This document shows, in pieces, positions 1 to 8,775 of a stretch of 64,000 nucleotides of DNA. How positions within the stretch are numbered: the stretch's first letter is position 1; each line of letters begins with the position of its first letter. The DNA is from Xanthocytophaga flava (GTDB lineage Bacteria; Bacteroidota; Bacteroidia; Cytophagales; 172606-1), in the NCBI RefSeq assembly GCF_030068545.1, contig NZ_JASJOR010000036.1, positions 24,009-88,008 on the forward strand, written 5' to 3'. The position numbers were made by a program, and so were the translations under genes. The notes under the pieces were generated by a model, which had not been told where the DNA came from, made no database searches, and saw only the letters and a program-made list of their open reading frames with translations.

Positions 1-1497
1 TATTATGTACAACAAAAGAAAAAAGAGTTAACAGAAATTATTGTTGCCTGTACAGGACTAAGTTATGAAGGAAATACAGTGTCCTATGCTGGTACTCCCG
101 GACAATCAATTCGGTTCTATGCCAATGTAGTAAAGCGGTCTGATGTGCCTGTACTTTGGAAATCAGTTCAGTTACTAAACACACCTAAAGATTCAACTAT
201 CGGAAAAGAGTTAAAGAATAATGAAGCATTGAATTTACCTATTTCACTAACTATACCCAAAGAAATTCAATACACACAACCTTACTGGCTTGCCAATCCA
301 CCTGCTAAGGGAATGTATACAGTTAATGATCAGTTACTGATCGGGAAGCCAGAGGCTACACCACAACTGACAGCCGCTTTTCATTTTCAGATTCAGGGAG
401 TAGACTTTACATTGAATAGGCCTATTAGTTATAAATGGGTTGATCCTGTACAAGGAGAATTGTATCGCCCATTTGAGGTACGCCCAGCTGTGATGATTAA
501 CCTGGATGAAAAATCGATGGTGTTCCCAGCTATAGAAGCCAAGACGCTAGGGGTATTACTGAAAGCAGGTGCTGGAGCCATAAAAGGGGAGTTACGTTTG
601 GAAGTACCAAAGGGATGGAAAGTGTCTCCTGAAAAGCTGTCTTTTGATTTGGCAAAAGCGGAGGCCGAACAAAAAGTTTCATTTGTGATTACACCTCCTG
701 CCAATGCTTCAGAGGGAACACTCAAAGCTGTTGCTAAATTAGCAGATGGGCAAGAAATTTCCTTGGGCCTTAGAACGATAGATTATGACCATATCCCAGT
801 ACAAACATTATTTCCGGTTGCTCAGGCTAAGGTAATACGTCTGGATGTACGGACTGCCGGAAAGAATATTGCTTATCTGATGGGAGCCGGAGATGATGTG
901 CCAGCTGCCTTGCGCCAGATGGGATATTCAGTAACTATGCTGACAGCAAATGAACTGAAAGCGGATGTAACCGAATGGCAGCGATTTGATGCTATCGTAT
1001 TAGGAGTAAGAGCCTTTAACACAGAGGAACGCCTAAAGTACTACCAACCTAAACTCATGCAATATGTGGAAAATGGTGGAGTTGTTTTGGTACAATATAT
1101 TGTGAACAGGGGAGTGGTAACAGATGAGATAGGTCCATATCCTTTTGAACTTTCTCGTGACCGCGTGACTGTAGAAGAAGCTACTGTCACATTTTTGAAA
1201 CCACAGCACCCATTGCTGAATACTCCGAATAAAATTACAGCTAAAGATTTTGAAGGTTGGATACAGGAACGAGGTCTGTACTTTGCTCAGAAATGGGATA
1301 GTCGTTATGAAGTATTGCTTTCCTGCGCTGATCCGGGTGAAAAACCTCAGGATGGGGGATTGTTAGTGGCTAACTATGGAAAGGGACGATTTATTTATAC
1401 AGGCTATGCGTTTTTTCGCCAGCTTCCGGGAGGCGTACCAGGGGCATATCGCCTGTTTGCTAACTTGCTGGCTCCCGTAAATGGAAGTGTAAAGTGA
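1..1497 (+). CDS. PIG-L family deacetylase-like protein, C-terminal part (5' end outside window)
   Basis: The frame is open from base 1, so the gene begins upstream; 498 codons are visible. What remains is beta-rich and lacks the N-terminal HPDD zinc motif expected of the LmbE/PIG-L catalytic domain. It resembles the long C-terminal half of large Bacteroidota PIG-L proteins: an immunoglobulin-like NEW3-type segment (roughly the middle third) followed by a ThuA/glutamine-amidotransferase-like segment with GGVVLVQYIVNRG, DFEGWIQERGLYFA and a GAYRLFANLL end. These proteins are thought to deacetylate N-acetylated sugars outside the cytoplasm. The family call rests on the recalled C-terminal pattern only, because the catalytic domain is not in the window. 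A strong terminator follows. Confidence 0.7.
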   Translation, partial: YYVQQKKKELTEIIVACTGLSYEGNTVSYAGTPGQSIRFYANVVKRSDVPVLWKSVQLLNTPKDSTIGKELKNNEALNLPISLTIPKEIQYTQPYWLANPPAKGMYTVNDQLLIGKPEATPQLTAAFHFQIQGVDFTLNRPISYKWVDPVQGELYRPFEVRPAVMINLDEKSMVFPAIEAKTLGVLLKAGAGAIKGELRLEVPKGWKVSPEKLSFDLAKAEAEQKVSFVITPPANASEGTLKAVAKLADGQEISLGLRTIDYDHIPVQTLFPVAQAKVIRLDVRTAGKNIAYLMGAGDDVPAALRQMGYSVTMLTANELKADVTEWQRFDAIVLGVRAFNTEERLKYYQPKLMQYVENGGVVLVQYIVNRGVVTDEIGPYPFELSRDRVTVEEATVTFLKPQHPLLNTPNKITAKDFEGWIQERGLYFAQKWDSRYEVLLSCADPGEKPQDGGLLVANYGKGRFIYTGYAFFRQLPGGVPGAYRLFANLLAPVNGSVK

Positions 1498-1520
1498 TAA
1501 ATTAGTGACATACTAAATTA

Positions 1521-1560
1521 CAAAGAGGGTAACAGATGATCTGTTACCCTCTTTGTTTTT
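1521..1560 (+). terminator. Rho-independent terminator after the PIG-L gene
   Basis: A near-perfect hairpin (arms 1521-1535 and 1541-1555, AGAGGGTAACAG core) is followed by TTTTT. It separates the first gene from fabG. Confidence 0.85.
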
Positions 1561-1657
1561 GAACCGTATACTTTTTCCTCGCTTACAGATTGTTTCATAA
1601 AAAGATATTACTTTGCGAAACATTTGACTTGTTTCGTTTTCATTTTAAACAAACTCC

Positions 1658-2398
1658 ATGAACTTACTTCAAGGAAAAACTGCTTTGATTACCGGAGCGT
1701 CCAAGGGGATAGGACGTGCCATTGCATTACGTTATGCACAGGAAGGTGCTAATGTTGCATTTACCTATCTTTCCAGTGTAGAAAAGGGACAAGCGCTGGA
1801 AACAGAACTGGAAGCCCTGGGTATCAAAGCCAAAGGATATCGTTCAGATGCCTCTGACTACAAAGCAGCTGAAGAATTAATCAACAGTGTACTGGCAGAT
1901 TTTGGCACATTGGACATTTTGGTAAATAATGCAGGTATTACACAGGATGGTCTGCTGATGCGTATGTCAGAAGAGCAGTGGGATAATGTAATTCGGGTGA
2001 ACCTAAAGTCGGTATTTAACCTGACTAAGGCTGCTACTCGTCCATTTATGAAACAAAAAAGTGGTTCTATTATCAATCTGACCTCTGTAGTTGGGATTCG
2101 GGGTAATGCCGGTCAGGCTAATTATGCTGCTTCCAAAGCTGGTATTATTGGTTTTACCAAATCCGTTGCACTGGAATTAGGATCACGTAGTATTCGAAGT
2201 AATGCCATTGCACCTGGTTTTATTGAAACAGAGATGACACATGAACTGGGCAATAAAGAAGAGTGGTTAAATAATATTCCCTTAAAACGGGGTGGTGCTG
2301 CGGAAGAAGTAGCAGATTCTGCTGTTTTTCTGGGTTCTGATATGAGTAAATACATCACAGGACAGGTATTACAGGTAGATGGTGGTATGCTTACCTAG
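1658..2398 (+). CDS. fabG: 3-oxoacyl-[acyl-carrier-protein] reductase
   Basis: This 246-residue classical short-chain dehydrogenase/reductase reduces 3-oxoacyl-ACP with NADPH in cytosolic type II fatty-acid synthesis. The nucleotide-binding motif TGASKGIG is at residues 12-19, NNAG near 90-93, and the catalytic residues N115, S143, Y156 and K160 (YAASK) are all present. The C-terminal GQVLQVDGGM is typical of FabG. Length is normal for the family. It stands alone, with terminators before and after, and no other fab gene is adjacent. Other SDR functions are possible, but the sequence fits FabG well. Confidence 0.9.
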   Translation: MNLLQGKTALITGASKGIGRAIALRYAQEGANVAFTYLSSVEKGQALETELEALGIKAKGYRSDASDYKAAEELINSVLADFGTLDILVNNAGITQDGLLMRMSEEQWDNVIRVNLKSVFNLTKAATRPFMKQKSGSIINLTSVVGIRGNAGQANYAASKAGIIGFTKSVALELGSRSIRSNAIAPGFIETEMTHELGNKEEWLNNIPLKRGGAAEEVADSAVFLGSDMSKYITGQVLQVDGGMLT

Positions 2399-2452
2399 TC
2401 TATTTGGGATAAGATAGTAAGTATAAAATCCCTTTATATTTTGTTATTATGG

Positions 2453-2485
2453 TATAGTCAGCACTCCAATGCTGACTATATTTTT
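2453..2485 (+). terminator. Terminator after fabG
   Basis: Perfect 11-bp arms (2453-2463 and 2470-2480) with a 6-base loop are followed by TTTTT. Confidence 0.8.
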
Positions 2486-2646
2486 ACATCGAAATACAGC
2501 CTTTCACAGCTGAAATATTCTGTTTGAAATGTTTTGTGATGGCTGGTAAAATAATTATCTTTTTTTTGAGTTAATTTGTGAAATAGTTGTGTTCCTGGAG
2601 TTATTGCTCTTGTGCACATTTCTTCATTTGCTCATTTTATTTATAC

Positions 2647-3789
2647 ATGACAACAGTAACTAAAGATTCTACGGAAACAAAAAAGCCGAAAAGTGCTACC
2701 CGTGAGTGGATTGAATCGATTGTATTTGCTATCGTTGTGGCATCGGCAGTGCACTGGCTTATTATTCAGCCATATACTATTCCAACCTCTTCCATGGAAA
2801 GTTCTTTGCTGACAGGTGATTTCCTGTTTGTAAGTAAACTACACTATGGTGCCCGGACTCCTAAAACACTGATTCAGTTTCCGTTAACACACCAGACTTT
2901 TTGGGGAAGCAGTATTCCTTCCTATGTAGAATGGATTCAGATGCCACAAACTCGTTTGCCTGGTTTTTCCAGCATTAAAAATAATGATGTCGTGGTATTT
3001 AACGTTCCATTAGAGCATCCTGGTACTTATGAGAGATACCAGAATATTTTGAATGTGCCTAAAGGATATCCTATTGATCTGCGTACCAACTATATCAAAC
3101 GGTGTCTGGCTATTGCTGGTGATGAGATGGAAATCAAAGATCGTCAGGTATATATAAATGGACAACCTGTACAGAATCCTCCTAACATGCAGTTTCATTA
3201 TACAGTAATGACTACCCAGTCACTGGATGATCGTTTCTTCAAAAAATATAACATTAGCACAAGTCCAAGTGAGTTTACATTTATACAGGGAGGCTTTGAA
3301 GCAAATTTTTCGCCTGCTACAGCTGAAGAACTTAAAAAACTGGACTTCATAAAATTAGTGTCACCTGTTTTGCATAGTGAAGATAATGTACTTTTCCCGC
3401 GTGATACCTTGTTTAAATCAAGTCTGGATAACTATGGACCTATCCGTGTCCCTAAAAAAGGCCAAAAAGTAGCACTAGATCCTAAAAACCTTGCTTTATA
3501 TAAAGATATCATCCTGTATTATGATCACAACGATGACGTAAAAGAAGAAAACGGCAAAATTGTTCTGGATGGAAAACCGATTACCGAATATACTTTTAAC
3601 CAGAATTACTACTGGATGATGGGTGATAACCGTCACAACTCTGTAGATTCCAGATACTGGGGCTTTGTTCCAGAAGATCATGTGGTAGGTAAAGCAGTGC
3701 TGGTATGGTTGTCTATCGATCCAAATGAAAGCTGGATGAGTATCGGAGACAAAGTACGTTGGAAGCGTCTTTTTAGTAGTATCAAATAA
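2647..3789 (+). CDS. lepB: Signal peptidase I
   Basis: This 380-residue inner-membrane protease cleaves signal peptides from exported proteins. One N-terminal membrane helix (about 23-41) is followed by the catalytic serine S49 in IPTSSM and the general base K151 in YIKRCLAIAGD. The C-terminal box GDNRHNSVDSRYWGFVPEDH is the conserved family region. About 150 residues between the Lys box and the C-terminal box form a large insertion, as in other Bacteroidota LepB proteins. A TTG codon 60 bases upstream is in frame, but its extra 20 residues are cysteine-rich and unlike the family, so the ATG was chosen. A terminator follows. Confidence 0.93.
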   Translation: MTTVTKDSTETKKPKSATREWIESIVFAIVVASAVHWLIIQPYTIPTSSMESSLLTGDFLFVSKLHYGARTPKTLIQFPLTHQTFWGSSIPSYVEWIQMPQTRLPGFSSIKNNDVVVFNVPLEHPGTYERYQNILNVPKGYPIDLRTNYIKRCLAIAGDEMEIKDRQVYINGQPVQNPPNMQFHYTVMTTQSLDDRFFKKYNISTSPSEFTFIQGGFEANFSPATAEELKKLDFIKLVSPVLHSEDNVLFPRDTLFKSSLDNYGPIRVPKKGQKVALDPKNLALYKDIILYYDHNDDVKEENGKIVLDGKPITEYTFNQNYYWMMGDNRHNSVDSRYWGFVPEDHVVGKAVLVWLSIDPNESWMSIGDKVRWKRLFSSIK

Positions 3790-3820
3790 AAATAGTCTTT
3801 GAATAAAAGAAAATGAACGA

Positions 3821-3848
3821 ACCTGAGAAACAAAACTCAGGTTTTTTT
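3821..3848 (+). terminator. Terminator after lepB
   Basis: Seven-bp arms ACCTGAG/CTCAGGT (3821-3827 and 3836-3842) are followed by a run of seven T. Confidence 0.8.
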
Positions 3849-3921
3849 ATTTATAGGTGGTAGATGCCGGAACATTATTGACGGGTTGGGAAACAGATAG
3901 CATAAGATAATTATATTGTGT

Positions 3922-5463
3922 ATGAATAGAAAAGAACGTATTCGTTTAATCTTGGAGCAACTTCGAAAAGGAGTATATGAGAAAGAAGAAGCCATTCAGT
4001 TATCATTGCTGGCTGCATTGGCAGGAGAAAGTATTTTTTTGCTGGGACCTCCGGGGGTGGCAAAGAGTCTGATTGCCCGAAAGCTAAAATTTGCCTTTCG
4101 GGATGGCCGATCCTTTGAATATCTGATGAATCGTTTCAGTACACCTGATGAGATTTTCGGACCAGTATCTATTAAAAAACTAAAAGAAGAAGACCGCTAC
4201 GAACGGCTGACAGAAAAATACCTGCCTGGTGCCAATGTGGTGTTTCTGGACGAAATATGGAAAGCTGGACCTGCTATACAGAATGCACTGCTGACTGTAT
4301 TAAATGAAAGAGTTTATCGCAATGGCGAACAGGAGGTTAAGGTAAATATTAAAGCTATTGTTTCTGCTTCCAATGAATTGCCTGTTGACGAAAACCTGAA
4401 TGCACTATGGGACCGATTTTTGGTTCGGTATATGATTCGGGAGATACGCAAAGCTGGGAGTTTTGTGGATATGATTGTAGATACCAGCGATATCTATCAG
4501 GATACTATACCCTCAGACCTGAAAATAGGAGAGGCAGAGTTACAGGAATGGGATATGTCTATCAATGAGGTACAAGTACCAGCAGAAGTATTGAATGTGA
4601 TTCAGATGGTAAAGTATCAGCTTGAACAATATGATGCTGACCATCCGGAAGCTCCATTCCATATTTTTGATCGTCGCTGGAAAAAGCTGGTTCGTTTGTT
4701 GAGAACATCTGCCTTCCTGAATGAACGGGTTGAGGTCGATCTGATGGACTGTTTTCTAATGCCACATATACTATGGAGTAAACCCGAACAACTGGAAATA
4801 GTGCGTGAAATCGTTGCAGAAACTATTCGCAAACATGGGTATTCAATGGCACTGGAGATCCATCCATTACGTAAAGAGATACGTGAGCTGGAAGAAGAGG
4901 TGATGAAAGAAACCCGCATTCCCAATGTAGTTTTAATGGAAATACCCAAAGCCATTGAACGAGAGTATTATGAGTTACTGAACACAGAGCAGACGTTTGA
5001 TGGTAACCGTATCAAGCGTAGTGATTTTGACCGGATGGTAGTAGGAGAGGAGTCTCCATTGAATCTGTATGATAAAAATGGCAGCCTTGTAAATCGTGTG
5101 AAGGCTCGTAAAAGTGCAGAACTGGCAAATGGCCTTATTATTAATGCCAATGCACGTTTGTATACGTTTCACCTACTAACAGATAAGGTAGAGAAAAAGG
5201 AGTTTTTATATAAAAAGCCACATACACTGGTACAGAAATATTGGGATGATCGTACGTATCAGCTACGAAAATATATCACAGATCAGAAAGCATATGTGGA
5301 TGAGCATCGTCCAGTTGCTATGCAGCATTTACGTACAAATTTATTTGTAGAGTCTGAACTGGCAGATTTGGTAGAAATGAATCTGAAGGAAGCATTAGCC
5401 ACATTGGATGAGTTGGATCTGCAGATTGATAAGATCAAGCATTTATATGAGAGTTTGCGTTGA
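3922..5463 (+). CDS. MoxR-family AAA+ ATPase, RavA-like
   Basis: This 513-residue protein has an N-terminal AAA+ MoxR module: Walker A GPPGVAKS (42-49), Walker B VVFLDE (106-111) followed by IW, and the sensor SASNELP near 155. The overall plan, with a lid region and a long helical C-terminal half rich in charged residues, matches RavA (about 500 residues) rather than short MoxR proteins (about 330). RavA normally works with a VWA-domain partner, ViaA, in metal-cofactor maturation or stress. No VWA gene is adjacent or elsewhere in the window. The ATG two codons after a TTG was taken as the start. A weak promoter-like stretch, not a terminator, lies between this gene and the aquaporin. Confidence 0.85.
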   Translation: MNRKERIRLILEQLRKGVYEKEEAIQLSLLAALAGESIFLLGPPGVAKSLIARKLKFAFRDGRSFEYLMNRFSTPDEIFGPVSIKKLKEEDRYERLTEKYLPGANVVFLDEIWKAGPAIQNALLTVLNERVYRNGEQEVKVNIKAIVSASNELPVDENLNALWDRFLVRYMIREIRKAGSFVDMIVDTSDIYQDTIPSDLKIGEAELQEWDMSINEVQVPAEVLNVIQMVKYQLEQYDADHPEAPFHIFDRRWKKLVRLLRTSAFLNERVEVDLMDCFLMPHILWSKPEQLEIVREIVAETIRKHGYSMALEIHPLRKEIRELEEEVMKETRIPNVVLMEIPKAIEREYYELLNTEQTFDGNRIKRSDFDRMVVGEESPLNLYDKNGSLVNRVKARKSAELANGLIINANARLYTFHLLTDKVEKKEFLYKKPHTLVQKYWDDRTYQLRKYITDQKAYVDEHRPVAMQHLRTNLFVESELADLVEMNLKEALATLDELDLQIDKIKHLYESLR

Positions 5464-5518
5464 TCTACATATGATTAGCATAATTCGATGTAAGAATTGT
5501 AAAATTTTTATTGTGCAC

Positions 5519-5552
5519 TTGTGAATCTGTTTGAGAAAAGTAATATCTTTTG
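5519..5552 (+). promoter_or_regulatory. Putative promoter of the aquaporin gene
   Basis: A TTG (5519-5521) is followed after 19 bases by TAATATCTTTTG (5541-5552), a TA-N-TTTG type -7 element with one to a few extra bases. Fit to the Bacteroidota consensus is imperfect. Confidence 0.35.
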
Positions 5553-5585
5553 GCAGAATATATCCCATCTTAAAGCCAATTGTTT

Positions 5586-6371
5586 ATGACCCCTTTTCTT
5601 GCCGAATTAACAGGTACTATGTTACTGATTATTTTAGGTGGAGGTGTAGTGGCAGGTGTATTGCTCAAAGATTCCAAAGCAGAAAACAGCGGATGGTTGG
5701 TAATTTCGTTTGCATGGGGGTTTGCAGTTGCTTTTGGTGTATACCTGGCAGGACAGATAAGTGGTGCCCACCTCAATCCTGCTGTGACGATAAGCTTGGC
5801 ATCCAGTGGACAGTTTGCCTGGAAAGATGTGCCTATGTACCTACTTGGCCAGTTGATTGGAGCTATGTTGGGGGCTGTTGTTGTTTGGCTGCATTATCTG
5901 CCTCATTGGTCTCATACAGATAATGCCAGCCTTAAGCTTGCTGTTTTTGCTACAGGACCTGCTATTCGAAAACCGTTCAGCAATCTGTTAAGTGAGATTA
6001 TAGGGACCATGATATTGATGATTGGTTTGACGGCTATTGGAGCCAATAAGTTTGCCGATGGTATCAATCCCCTGATTGTAGGCTTCCTGATAGTAGCCAT
6101 TGGACTTTCACTGGGAGGAACTACTGGTTATGCAATTAATCCTGTTCGTGATTTTGGGCCACGACTCATGCATTTTCTATTACCTATAGCAGGTAAAGGA
6201 AACTCTGATTGGGGATATGCCTGGGTTCCTGTAGTAGGACCTTTGATAGGAGGAGTATTGGGTGTACATCTGTACAAAGCTGTATTTGCTGATATATTTT
6301 CTATCTGGTTAGGTGTTTCAGTGATAGTGACACTTATCGTAATAGTACTGGCCTACATAAAGGAAAGATGA
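5586..6371 (+). CDS. glpF: Aquaglyceroporin (MIP family)
   Basis: This 261-residue inner-membrane channel has six hydrophobic helices and two half-helix loops. The first NPA box is intact (GAHLNPAVT, N64-A66). The second is NPVRDFGPR (185-193), so Ala is replaced by Val; the Asp after Arg is the signature of the glycerol-conducting (GlpF) branch, which suggests transport of glycerol or other small polyols as well as water. No glycerol kinase gene is adjacent. The ATG was preferred to a TTG two codons upstream. Its TGA overlaps the ATG of the next gene (ATGA), which indicates translational coupling. The symbol reflects family, not proven substrate. Confidence 0.85.
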   Translation: MTPFLAELTGTMLLIILGGGVVAGVLLKDSKAENSGWLVISFAWGFAVAFGVYLAGQISGAHLNPAVTISLASSGQFAWKDVPMYLLGQLIGAMLGAVVVWLHYLPHWSHTDNASLKLAVFATGPAIRKPFSNLLSEIIGTMILMIGLTAIGANKFADGINPLIVGFLIVAIGLSLGGTTGYAINPVRDFGPRLMHFLLPIAGKGNSDWGYAWVPVVGPLIGGVLGVHLYKAVFADIFSIWLGVSVIVTLIVIVLAYIKER

Positions 6372-7039
6372 ACGTACAGTGTCATATTAGCTTGCTGATA
6401 AGTGCTGTATTATGGATTAGTTGTCAACATTCTGAAATGCATCCTAATTCACCTGTACAAACAACCTTGACTTTGCCAAGACTTTGCAGTGTCGAGACAC
6501 ACTTCCCTATTATATTATCAAAGGTAAATCTACAATCAGATATTTCCCGTGATTTACCTGATGTGGTGAAAGCTAAAGTAACAGATATTGTCGTTAACTA
6601 TTATTTTGACTTTGGAGGAGATTCCAGTCAAATATATTTTACGCCAGCAGATGTGTATGTGGGTACTATATGCGCCAGCATAGATACTCTACAGGATTTG
6701 TATATGCTACTTCTTAACGCACCAGCTGGTCTGCTAAATTCTAAAGTGTTTCTATATAATCATATTAGAAATAAGACATCTGAATCTGTTATTGATTACA
6801 ATATACACGCTTTATATACAAGAGAAAATAATAAGTTATTGATCTCTAATCTGAAAGAACTTTTCAGAATGCTCTCTCCTGATATTGAACTGCTTAATAG
6901 AGAACAGGATAATATACCCAAACTTAAATTTACCAGATTGTATCACAATGGAACTGTTAATGCCATTGAGACGGCTATTATGAAGGTGAATGGAGTGAAA
7001 CTGGATACACTCGAATTTAAGCAATCATTTCTGGAATAG
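6368..7039 (+). CDS. Hypothetical exported protein, probable lipoprotein
   Basis: I do not recognise the family. The 223-residue product begins with a short hydrophobic segment ending in LWISCQ (Cys about residue 19), a loose lipobox, so it may be a lipoprotein. The rest is soluble, mixed alpha/beta, with no obvious catalytic motif. It overlaps the aquaporin stop by four bases, so the two are probably co-expressed, but nothing in the sequence ties it to solute transport. Confidence 0.6.
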   Translation: MNVQCHISLLISAVLWISCQHSEMHPNSPVQTTLTLPRLCSVETHFPIILSKVNLQSDISRDLPDVVKAKVTDIVVNYYFDFGGDSSQIYFTPADVYVGTICASIDTLQDLYMLLLNAPAGLLNSKVFLYNHIRNKTSESVIDYNIHALYTRENNKLLISNLKELFRMLSPDIELLNREQDNIPKLKFTRLYHNGTVNAIETAIMKVNGVKLDTLEFKQSFLE

Positions 7040-7698
7040 TGAGTTAATTATTAGTTACCAGAAATATAATCTCATCTCTATAAAAATACGCGATTTCTTC
7101 TTTGGATACATGTATCGTCTGTTTAAGGTTGCCAACTTAAGATGCTTCTCTCTTTTCCTTTTGTTTATTTTTTGTCTTCCTGAAAGGAAATCCTGACAAA
7201 TAAAGTACTGTCTGTTTTCTGTGGAAAGCACTCTCTAAAAGTAAAGGCCAACAATCTTGCTATGCTTATCCCAGCAACAATGGGAGCATTCTTTCACAAG
7301 GGCGTAATGCCTATTTCCTTACCTTGATAGCATTAAAGAGATGGCTACAAAGCTAAGCTATAAACCTTTCCCGCTATTTAACTGAAGGTTTGTTCTCTTA
7401 TATCTTTTTGAAAAATTGTGAATGTGAATACTGGTAGTGTTTCTGAGAGATACCTCTAATATGAAAGCATTTATTTTTTTGTGTGATAATATAAAATAAC
7501 ACTTTCTTAATAGTTAGAATGAAAAATACCCGTTTCACAACTAGTACATTTGTGCAAAACAATCATGGGAAATGAATGGTAAAAAATAATTGCGTTAATA
7601 ACAAGGGAGTATGGCTAGGAGGTAGACAAGTAAATATAAGCCGTAATAAGCTGTCACTATCGTAAACTATATTCGAACCAACAAACTACTTGATATAT
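7040..7698 (+). other. 650-bp intergenic region
   Basis: No open reading frame with coding character and no tRNA were seen. It contains a short inverted repeat (GCATT at 7286-7290, AATGC at 7306-7310) and a consensus-like -7 element near its 3' end (7545-7552). Confidence 0.5.
7545..7552 (+). promoter_or_regulatory. Putative -7 promoter element upstream of the phosphatase gene
   Basis: TACATTTG matches TAnnTTTG exactly. A convincing TTG about 20 bases upstream is absent. It would give a 5' leader of about 140 bases. Confidence 0.4.
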
Positions 7699-8730
7699 AT
7701 GAATAAGTCCTTTACTTATATTTTATGGAGTTGTGTATTTATATTCTGGAGTTGCAAAACCTCTACTCAACACAACAGTCAGTCTAATCACGCAGATGCT
7801 ACCCTATCCCGGATCGCTTTCGGGTCATGTAGCAGACATGATTTGCCTCAGCCTCTGTGGTCACCTATTCTGGAAAATAAACCGCAGCTTTGGGTGTGGC
7901 TGGGTGATAATGTGTATGGAGATACGGAAGACATGAATGTTTTGAAGCAGAAATATGATGCGCAAAAAAAAAATCATGGATATCAGAAGTTAACAGCCTC
8001 AGTACCTGTGATTGGGATCTGGGATGATCATGATTATGGGGTAAATGATGGTGGAATGAATTACCCAAAGAAAAAAGAATCCCAACAATTGATGCTTGAT
8101 TTTTTGGGAGAGCCTGCTACCAGTTCGCGTCGCAAACATGAAGGTGCATATGGTTCTTATGTGTATGGATCTGGAAAGCAGCAGATAAAGATTATTTTAT
8201 TGGATGGACGATATTTTCGTGAAGGATTACAGCGAGAAGATGGACGGTATATAGCCAATGAAACGGGTTCTTTTTTAGGAGAGGAGCAATGGAACTGGTT
8301 AGAAAAAGAATTAACAGGTAGTACGGCTGCCATCCATATTATTGCCTGTGGTGTACAGTTTATTCCTGAAGAACAACGTTTTGAAAAGTGGGCAAATTTC
8401 CCTAGAGCCCGGAAACGTTTCTTTGATCTTCTGGTAAAAACCAAGCCTGCTGGGGTTGTTCTGTTGAGTGGCGACCGTCATATTGGTGAAGTGAGCCGTT
8501 ACCAGCCAGAAGGAATGTCTTATCCTATTTGGGAAGTGACATCGAGTGGTTTAACACATTCTTCTACAAATAATACAGGAGAAGAAAATAAATATCGTGT
8601 GGGTGCTCTGGTAAATCAGTTGAATTTTGGAATACTAACTATAGACTGGACAACTCCTAAACCCAATGTGAATATACAGATAAGAGGAAGAGAAAATATA
8701 TTGTATGTAAATGAACGTTTTTCTTTCTAG
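7699..8730 (+). CDS. PhoD-like alkaline phosphatase lipoprotein
   Basis: This 343-residue protein starts with a lipoprotein signal (FIFWSC, Cys19). The metallophosphatase motifs of the PhoD-like family follow in order: IAFGSCSRHD (39-48), VWLGDNVYGD (67-75), GIWDDHDYGVND (about 112), LLDGRYFRE and, near 250, LLSGDRHIGEVSRY. It probably hydrolyses phosphomonoesters or phosphodiesters at the cell surface or in the periplasm, with Ca/Fe or similar metals. The ATG three codons after a TTG was chosen because it begins a clean signal peptide. It is a single gene ending at a two-way terminator shared with the convergent methylase-like gene. Confidence 0.85.
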   Translation: MNKSFTYILWSCVFIFWSCKTSTQHNSQSNHADATLSRIAFGSCSRHDLPQPLWSPILENKPQLWVWLGDNVYGDTEDMNVLKQKYDAQKKNHGYQKLTASVPVIGIWDDHDYGVNDGGMNYPKKKESQQLMLDFLGEPATSSRRKHEGAYGSYVYGSGKQQIKIILLDGRYFREGLQREDGRYIANETGSFLGEEQWNWLEKELTGSTAAIHIIACGVQFIPEEQRFEKWANFPRARKRFFDLLVKTKPAGVVLLSGDRHIGEVSRYQPEGMSYPIWEVTSSGLTHSSTNNTGEENKYRVGALVNQLNFGILTIDWTTPKPNVNIQIRGRENILYVNERFSF

Positions 8731-8740
8731 TAAGTAGAAA

Positions 8741-8770
8741 TAACAAAGCCCTTGGAAAAGGGCTTTGTTA
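8741..8770. terminator. Bidirectional terminator hairpin
   Basis: Perfect 13-bp arms (8741-8753 and 8758-8770) with a GGAA loop lie between two convergent genes. The T-tract is weak on both strands. Confidence 0.7.
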
Positions 8771-8775
8771 TGTTG

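Noticed and set aside
1590..1615. TTG and TTACTTTG before fabG as a promoter
   Set aside because: Spacing is about three bases short and the first TA is off consensus; too weak to list.
2587..2646. TTG start giving 20 extra residues to LepB
   Set aside because: The extension is Cys/aromatic rich and unlike LepB; the ATG at 2647 is in family position.
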